Part shown: positions 8,110 to 12,613 of the stretch, in pieces
How the letters are laid out: each line of letters starts with the position of its first letter
Numbering within the stretch: the first letter of the stretch is position 1
Source of the DNA: Candidatus Hydrogenedens sp.
GTDB taxonomy: Bacteria > Hydrogenedentota > Hydrogenedentia > Hydrogenedentales > Hydrogenedentaceae
Reading direction: 5' to 3'
Length of the DNA: 12,613 bases
Assembly (NCBI GenBank): GCA_035378955.1
Contig: DAOSUS010000086.1
Span: 1 to 12,613 of the forward strand
Made by a program: the position numbers and the translations under genes
Notes under the pieces: model-generated
Databases searched by the model: none
The model's input: the letters and a program-made list of their open reading frames with translations, nothing else
Told to the model about the DNA's origin: nothing

Positions 8110-8143
8110 TTAACGGGCTATTGGATTTCCAATAGCCCGTTAA
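8110..8143. terminator. Bidirectional terminator between convergent genes
   Basis: A perfect 15-bp stem (8110-8124 with 8129-8143) around a 4-nt ATTT loop lies 19 bp past the stop of the + strand giant gene and 52 bp past the stop of the - strand sulfatase. On the + strand it is followed by GTTTTTA. On the - strand it is followed by TTCTATTTT. Both directions therefore have a stem plus a T-rich tail, fitting one terminator shared by two convergent units. Confidence 0.88.
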
Positions 8144-8195
8144 GTTTTTAAAATTACAAAATGATTTAATATACAATTTTTATTAAGATAGAAAT

Positions 8196-9605
8196 TTACG
8201 CTTTTCCGCAGGAGCGAATATTTGCTTTTAAATCTTTATCATAACGAAGAGCGATATTTTTCAATCGTTCTACCAATTTGGGATATTCGTCTGCAAGGTT
8301 TGTCTGTTCTGAAATATCGTTTTGTAAATCGAATAGAGATAAATCAATTTTTTCTTCTTTATATTTTCCTCGTTTTCCATCATTCCCCGGGAAATCAAGA
8401 TTTTGATACTTATGTGGAAGATGAAGTTTCCATCTGCCTTGGCGGATGGCTTGTAATTCATCATGAAGGTAATACAAAAAGAAAGAATGAGGAGAATTTG
8501 TCTCCGGTTTTACCATCAAATTCCATATATTCTTTCCATCACGGAAGACCGTTTTAGGGTAGTCTGCATTAGCAAGTTTGGTGAATGTAGGATAGAAATC
8601 AAAAGTAGCACTTACCTCATTACAAATTTTTCCTGAAGGAATAAATTGTGGAGACCATGCAATGCAGGGTACACGCATCCCTCCCTCAAAAGTGGTTCCT
8701 TTGCCACAGCGTAAAGGACCTGCACTTCCTCCATGGTTTCCATAAATCAGCCAAGGTCCATTATCAGAGGTAAATACAACCAAAGTATTATCGCAAAGTC
8801 CAGTCTCTTTAAGTGTATTCAATATTTCTCCGACAGACCAGTCAATCTCTAAAACGGTATCACCATATAACCCTGCCCCTGATTTCCCCTCAAACTTTTT
8901 TGATACATAGATAGGCACATGCACCATTGTGTGAGGCAAATATAAAAAGAATTTGTTATCTTTATTTTTCTTGATAAAATTAACGGCTCTTTCTGTGTAT
9001 TCTGTTGTTAATTTTGACTGGTCAGGATTTGTTTCAATTACTTTTAAATTTTCTATTAATGGTAGTGGTGGTGCATTAGGTTCATCTTCGTCTGGACCCA
9101 TATCATTAGAATAGGGGATTCCATAATATTCATCAAAGCCATGATTGGTTGGTAGGAACGGTGGTAGATGTCCTAAATGCCACTTACCGTAGCAAGCGGT
9201 GTTATATCCCACACCTTTTAATACCTCTGGTAAAGTTAGTTCATTGGGGTTAATTCCTGTTTGTGCTTTGTTTCCGAGAACACGAGGCAAACCAACTCGC
9301 TGTGCATAACAACCTGTCATTACAGATGCTCTCGTTGGAGTGCATACAGGTGCGCAAGCATAAAAATCAGTGAAACGAATCCCTTCCTTTGCCATCTGGT
9401 CGAGATTAGGTGTGGAATATGAAGTATTCCCATAACAGGATAAGTCCCCATAACCCATGTCGTCCATCAAGATGAGAATAAAGTTCTGTGGGCTTTTATC
9501 CTTTGAGGTTCTTTTTACCTTAACCTGCTTCGTTGGTGAAGCATAAGCAGTAGGGCAGGTTAGCAATGCTAACGCTGCCCTTTTTATAAAATCTCTTCTA
9601 TCCAT
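8196..9605 (-). CDS. Tat-exported Cys-type sulfatase (arylsulfatase A-like)
   Basis: 469 residues. Hydrolyses sulfate esters, most likely on extracellular polysaccharides or glycosaminoglycan-like glycans; the substrate cannot be read from sequence. The N-terminus RRDFIKRAALALL is a twin-arginine signal with probable cleavage after AYA (residue 22). Alkaline-phosphatase-superfamily motifs are in order: metal-binding DD at 48-49 in LMDDMGYGD; the sulfatase signature C88-T-P-T-R92 with ASVMTG, whose cysteine must be oxidised to formylglycine; GKWHLG at 140-145; NHGFDEYYG at 154-162; LPHTMVH with H225/H229; SDNG at 280-283; and K302 in GKGTTFEGGMR. The length is normal for the family and no key residue is missing. 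No formylglycine-generating enzyme or anSME gene is in the window. It lies 66 bp downstream of the prepilin-like gene with no clear promoter between, so co-transcription is likely. The ribosome site is weak (GAAGA next to the ATG), suggesting lower translation than the upstream gene. Confidence 0.95.
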   Translation of the reverse strand: MDRRDFIKRAALALLTCPTAYASPTKQVKVKRTSKDKSPQNFILILMDDMGYGDLSCYGNTSYSTPNLDQMAKEGIRFTDFYACAPVCTPTRASVMTGCYAQRVGLPRVLGNKAQTGINPNELTLPEVLKGVGYNTACYGKWHLGHLPPFLPTNHGFDEYYGIPYSNDMGPDEDEPNAPPLPLIENLKVIETNPDQSKLTTEYTERAVNFIKKNKDNKFFLYLPHTMVHVPIYVSKKFEGKSGAGLYGDTVLEIDWSVGEILNTLKETGLCDNTLVVFTSDNGPWLIYGNHGGSAGPLRCGKGTTFEGGMRVPCIAWSPQFIPSGKICNEVSATFDFYPTFTKLANADYPKTVFRDGKNIWNLMVKPETNSPHSFFLYYLHDELQAIRQGRWKLHLPHKYQNLDFPGNDGKRGKYKEEKIDLSLFDLQNDISEQTNLADEYPKLVERLKNIALRYDKDLKANIRSCGKA

Positions 9606-9671
9606 TCTTCAGTAATGAAATTATTTCTATGTTTAATTTTTAATATTTGTGATATTTATATCAAATAACGA

Positions 9672-10598
9672 TTATGAAAATCCAACGGCTGTGGTTACAT
9701 AGGCAAAACCTGTATTTACTGGGGCTTTTCCTGGATAGCGAACAAATTCCACATGACCGTCCATATATAATACATTGCAACCACCGGGAATATGATTAAA
9801 GCCTTCGGGTGCTGTGGCAACCAAATCAAACATGATGAATACGGAACTCTGAGCTTGAGCATTTGCCGCAGGATTGTTTATATCCGTGATTAGAAACCGT
9901 TCAATACCTTCGCGGAGACGATACACGGTTGCTGTTCCCGCATTGCCGTTTGGAGCACCAACATTTTGGTCTTCATCAGATCCTTTCGGAATATCGGGTT
10001 CTTGATATGAATATAACCTTGCTGCAAGCAAAACAAATTGAGCAGGACCATTATATGGTGCATATTCAGGGTCAAACAGACCCAAATTTAATAAATCATC
10101 TGTATCTTCACAACGGTCTAAAACATACCCTAAATAGGCATAACTCGTATCAATGCGGAACATACCCCTTTCCATGTTATTACACGCCAGATAAAACTCC
10201 GATTGATTTGTGATAGGATTTGTTAAGTCACCGGGTTTGGCTTCTGCATCGGATGGGCATAATGTAATGTTTGGATCCGTTAGATATTCGGGGAAGATAG
10301 ATGGGATGTATGGTCCTACGGCAATCCTTAATCTGTTTGTATGTGTAATTGGAAATCCCGGGGTATCGCAGTCAACAAGGTCTCCATAATAGGCACATAG
10401 TCTTGGGAATCGTTCTCCTTTAGCCTCATTTGAATACATTTTTAAGACCAAACCCCATTGTTTTAGATTGTTCTGACAGCTGGAACGACGCGCTGCTTCA
10501 CGAGCCCGAGCCAATGCTGGCAATAAAATTGCCGCAAGGATGCCAATGATGGCAATAACGACAAGAAGTTCAATTAAAGTAAAACCTTTTTTGTTCAT
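9672..10598 (-). CDS. Type IV prepilin-like protein, N-methylation motif and H-x10-DG C-terminus
   Basis: 308 residues. The start MNKKGFTLIELLVVIAIIGI is a class III (prepilin) signal: cleavage after G5, methylated F6, and the conserved Glu at mature position 5, followed by a hydrophobic helix and the AREAARRSSCQNNLKQWG segment. The C-terminus carries the 'H-x9-DG' prepilin-processing-associated signature: H269, then NVLYMDGHVEFV with D280-G281. Here ten, not nine, residues separate His and Asp. Several cysteines (41, 68, 77, 114, 139, 163, 274) suggest disulfides in the exported globular part. This family is highly expanded in planctomycetes, Lentisphaerota and related bacteria; its exact role is unknown, but it is assembled by or rides on type II secretion/type IV pilus machinery at the inner membrane. 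It is the first gene of a probable operon with the sulfatase, behind a near-consensus promoter, an operator-like palindrome and a strong AAGGAG ribosome site. Confidence 0.92.
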   Translation of the reverse strand: MNKKGFTLIELLVVIAIIGILAAILLPALARAREAARRSSCQNNLKQWGLVLKMYSNEAKGERFPRLCAYYGDLVDCDTPGFPITHTNRLRIAVGPYIPSIFPEYLTDPNITLCPSDAEAKPGDLTNPITNQSEFYLACNNMERGMFRIDTSYAYLGYVLDRCEDTDDLLNLGLFDPEYAPYNGPAQFVLLAARLYSYQEPDIPKGSDEDQNVGAPNGNAGTATVYRLREGIERFLITDINNPAANAQAQSSVFIMFDLVATAPEGFNHIPGGCNVLYMDGHVEFVRYPGKAPVNTGFAYVTTAVGFS

Positions 10599-10606
10599 AA
10601 TATTAA

Positions 10607-10612
10607 CTCCTT
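10607..10612 (-). promoter_or_regulatory. Strong Shine-Dalgarno for the prepilin-like gene
   Basis: On the - strand AAGGAG ends 8 nt before the ATG at 10598, giving near-ideal pairing and spacing. It fixes the start of the prepilin-like gene and suggests strong translation. Confidence 0.85.
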
Positions 10613-10635
10613 CTTGTTTTTTGTTGATTAAATCA

Positions 10636-10652
10636 TGGTAAAACGATTACCA
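10636..10652 (-). promoter_or_regulatory. Operator-like palindrome at the transcription start
   Basis: TGGTAA-N5-TTACCA is a perfect 6-bp inverted repeat with a 5-bp centre, placed just after the -10 box, where +1 is expected (near 10652). This is the usual position for a repressor operator. The AATCGTTT core resembles the AAnCGnTT centre of LacI/GalR operators, but the symmetry is odd-centred, so the regulator family is a guess. It could also form a small hairpin at the 5' end of the transcript. Confidence 0.55.
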
Positions 10653-10658
10653 AATACT

Positions 10659-10687
10659 ATAATATCACAATATTATTATTATGTCAA
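10659..10687 (-). promoter_or_regulatory. Near-consensus sigma-70 promoter for the prepilin-sulfatase operon
   Basis: On the - strand the -35 is a perfect TTGACA (10687-10682) and the -10 is TATTAT (10664-10659), exactly 17 bp apart, with TGA just before the -10 (extended -10). Only one base in twelve departs from consensus. The DNA upstream is a long A/T run that could act as an UP element. Confidence 0.85.
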
Positions 10688-10936
10688 GCATAAAAATTTA
10701 TAATAAATAAAAATAAAAAGAATTAATCATTAGTAAAAAAAGTTTTTATTTGGGAATTATTAAAACACATATAACATATAAAGAGAAATGTAAGTATTTA
10801 ATATCATTTATAATATAAAGGGGAAGCAAATAGGGGAATGCATAACTTTTTAAGTGAAAATGATAATAAGAATAAAGAGTGTTTGCAATCTTAATTAAGC
10901 AATGATGTGATTTGTGTCATAACAGCAAGATAAAAA
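10688..10936. other. AT-rich intergenic region, no gene seen
   Basis: About 250 bp between the end of the putative glycosidase-like gene and the promoter of the prepilin-like gene. No convincing open frame, RNA or GC-rich terminator hairpin was found. Minor features: a direct repeat AGGGGAA (10819-10825 and 10832-10838, 13-bp period), a CTTAATTAAG palindrome at 10890-10899, and a TAAAAA-AAG-TTTTTA inverted repeat near 10735-10750. How the upstream gene terminates is unclear. Confidence 0.6.
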
Positions 10937-12514
10937 TTAATCCGATAGATCAGATAGTAGCGTAGCATCTAAACACTCTAAATCAAAATCTATTTTTTTA
11001 TTCCCTCTAATTAGTGTGAAATTTTCTCTACTCTCTGATAAGTTCCATATTAAAATTTTTTTAGCAGAAGGATACCACGCACAGGTGACAGGTTTTTCAT
11101 CCAATATATATGGAATATCTTTTAGTTGAGAAATTATTATTTGCTTAAACTTGAACAATGATTCCAAAGTTTCTGGAACAAATATAAATCCTTCTTCTTT
11201 CTTTCGAGTTACTAAGTTTGTTTTTATATTTTTTGTTCTCACTTCGTCAATGTCGTAATCTGATACAAAAATCCAACCTTCATTTGGAATTTCTTCTACT
11301 ACCTCGAACGGAATTCCTAAAGCGAGCCAAAGACTATATGGATTATCATCACTTACATATCGGCTTCTCATTCCCCAATAGTGTTTGAAAGGACCTTTTA
11401 AAGAATGAGAAGCAATTTCCGCATGGAGTTTTGCCTGCTTTCCCATCGCTGAGGGCAAAACTTCCCAATGGGTTTTGGGAAAGTGTTGAATTCCACTCAT
11501 GAACATTGTATTCCGAACATCGGCAATAGTTGAGATGACTAATTTAGCACACATATTTTTGGCGGATAATTTATCTGCAGGGAATGCGGTTGTTTCGCTG
11601 AAAGCCTTTTCCGGTGAAGTAAAACGACGGTGAAATAAAACACTAAATAATTCATTGCATTTCCCTTTGACCGTTCCAAAACTGTTATTATCAAACATTA
11701 GTTCCCCTACACGGAATAAGTTATTTTTATAATCACTTAATCGGATGCCTGCCTTTTCGCTTCCCATGTACATGACCATGATACCCAATTCAATTTCAGG
11801 TACTTTTGTTTCCATTGTTTTAAAGCAAACGGTTAAATCATCACAAGTAAACTCAATCCAGTTTTTTAGGATTTTAGATAGACTTCGTTTTTGAATGGAA
11901 TCGAGCAGATTTTCCCAATCAGCGTCATTGTATCCATATTGATTTAAAAATTTTTTCTTATGTTCTTCACAAAAACAACCACCAATCTTACCGGGGCTTT
12001 GTGCTAAACGAAAATCATCATCGAGAAATACCTTTGTAACGCCTACTTCTTTCAAAGATTTCAATGCAAGAACATTTTCTTCTGTAGCAGGTTCATGGAG
12101 CGAAGTTCCCGCAAAAAGTTTTCCATTATAATCCACACCGGGTTTCCATCGCGTTGGAGGTGTTAATGGAACATCACCGGAATAACTCCCTAATGAATCC
12201 CCGGGGTGTCCGAGGGGAACATTAATAACATAAGCAGAAATTCCCGCTGATTCAAATTTTTTCTTCCATTCTTTTATAATTTCTGGAGTAGAGTGCCAAT
12301 ATCCATAGAAAAAACTACCTATCCATACTGCCGATACACCGGAATTTTTGAATATATCAAATAGTTCAGGCTCATGTTCTAATGCATCAATAGAAATAGA
12401 CACATGATATTTGCGATGTTCTTTATCCAAATCGTTTATGGAAAAAGAATGGGTTGAAGATAAAATAATGCCTATAGATGAAAGTTTAATAAACTCTCTA
12501 CGAGATAGATTCAT
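10937..12514 (-). CDS. Tat-exported putative TIM-barrel glycoside-hydrolase-like protein, uncharacterised
   Basis: 525 residues. The N-terminus has a textbook twin-arginine signal (SRREFIK at 4-10, hydrophobic stretch to about residue 24), so it is exported folded. The body alternates short hydrophobic strands with helices as in a (beta/alpha)8 barrel: VSAVWIGSFFYGYW near 60, AYVINVP near 94, KVFLDDDFRL at 161-170, LGIMVMYMG near 243. Standing features are a triple Asp (165-167), a C180-F-C182-x-x-H185 cluster and E307 in ETTAFP, candidates for catalytic or metal-binding residues. This combination recalls GH42/beta-galactosidase-like families of environmental bacteria, but I do not recognise a named family and assign no activity. 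The C-terminal 120 residues look like a separate beta-rich domain. An AAAGGG ribosome-like site lies 6 nt before the ATG. It precedes the prepilin-sulfatase pair on the same strand but is 338 bp away with a separate promoter between, so it is probably its own unit. Confidence 0.6.
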   Translation of the reverse strand: MNLSRREFIKLSSIGIILSSTHSFSINDLDKEHRKYHVSISIDALEHEPELFDIFKNSGVSAVWIGSFFYGYWHSTPEIIKEWKKKFESAGISAYVINVPLGHPGDSLGSYSGDVPLTPPTRWKPGVDYNGKLFAGTSLHEPATEENVLALKSLKEVGVTKVFLDDDFRLAQSPGKIGGCFCEEHKKKFLNQYGYNDADWENLLDSIQKRSLSKILKNWIEFTCDDLTVCFKTMETKVPEIELGIMVMYMGSEKAGIRLSDYKNNLFRVGELMFDNNSFGTVKGKCNELFSVLFHRRFTSPEKAFSETTAFPADKLSAKNMCAKLVISTIADVRNTMFMSGIQHFPKTHWEVLPSAMGKQAKLHAEIASHSLKGPFKHYWGMRSRYVSDDNPYSLWLALGIPFEVVEEIPNEGWIFVSDYDIDEVRTKNIKTNLVTRKKEEGFIFVPETLESLFKFKQIIISQLKDIPYILDEKPVTCAWYPSAKKILIWNLSESRENFTLIRGNKKIDFDLECLDATLLSDLSD

Positions 12515-12613
12515 TTTTTTCCCTTTAATATTTTTAGATATTGATATAATAACTTATTTTGGTTGCGGTTTAATTTTGTTATTTGGTAAAATAAGAAAAT
12601 AGTTTGATAAATG
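12515..12613 (-). promoter_or_regulatory. Upstream region of the Tat-exported gene
   Basis: The 99 bp before the start are very AT-rich. AAAGGG at 12521-12526 (read on the - strand) is a weak ribosome site. A TATTAT box is present around 12546-12554 but no convincing -35 stands 17 bp before it, so the promoter is not firmly located and may lie beyond the window. Confidence 0.3.

Noticed and set aside
9606..9671. Separate promoter for the sulfatase
   Set aside because: A TTGATA box is present on the - strand but no -10 stands at a usable distance; read-through from the prepilin-like gene explains it better.
10881..10920. Possible small RNA or CRP-like site around CTTAATTAAG and TGTGATTTGTGTCA
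   Set aside because: The half-sites do not form a proper inverted repeat and no promoter or terminator frames a transcript.
12411..12602. 63-residue + strand frame ending in a hydrophobic segment and basic tail
   Set aside because: The first half is antisense to the Tat signal region of the barrel protein and there is no ribosome site; the hydrophobic end comes from T-rich promoter DNA.

Overview
The window is AT-rich bacterial DNA carrying five large genes, nearly all for exported or envelope proteins. No ribosomal RNA, tRNA, CRISPR array or transposase gene is visible. The lineage is probably an uncultured anaerobe-type bacterium of the Candidatus Hydrogenedentota / PVC-neighbourhood. This is inference from four traits: PEGEGTPEGT-type linkers followed by a 'LSELLR.IQFFN' dockerin-like tail, prepilin-like proteins with a C-terminal H-x(9/10)-DG signature, Tat-exported Cys-type sulfatases, and giant beta-helix/PKD/Ig proteins with an exosortase-like C-terminal anchor. 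No marker gene is present to confirm it.

Left half (+ strand). Positions 205-3141 encode a 978-residue internalin-like protein: leucine-rich repeats, nine divergent InlB B-repeat (Flg_new_2-type) modules, a PEG-rich linker and a duplicated EF-hand/dockerin-like module. Its 5' end looks incomplete, because LRR sequence continues upstream of the first ATG to about position 121 with no normal start codon or signal peptide. A hairpin terminator (3174-3204) and a very good extended -10 promoter (3222-3250) separate it from the next gene. That gene (3348-8090, 1580 residues, start corrected to the ATG behind a GAGGAG ribosome site) has a signal peptide, a right-handed beta-helix ending in a GAYE motif, two PKD domains, about nine Ig-like domains and a C-terminal membrane anchor with a basic tail.

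Right half (- strand). A perfect 15-bp hairpin (8110-8143) lies between the convergent transcription units. Reading leftwards from the right edge come three genes. The first is a Tat-exported, uncharacterised protein (12514-10937) that looks like a TIM-barrel glycoside hydrolase relative. After a 338-bp AT-rich gap holding a near-consensus promoter and a palindromic operator-like site come a type IV prepilin-like protein (10598-9672) and a Tat-exported sulfatase (9605-8196). These last two are probably one operon.

Taken together the locus looks like part of an extracellular glycan-handling and surface-adhesion repertoire: a sulfatase to strip sulfate esters, a putative glycosidase-like partner, a pseudopilin, and two very large modular surface proteins. 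The functional link between the halves is inference; they are convergent and separately transcribed.
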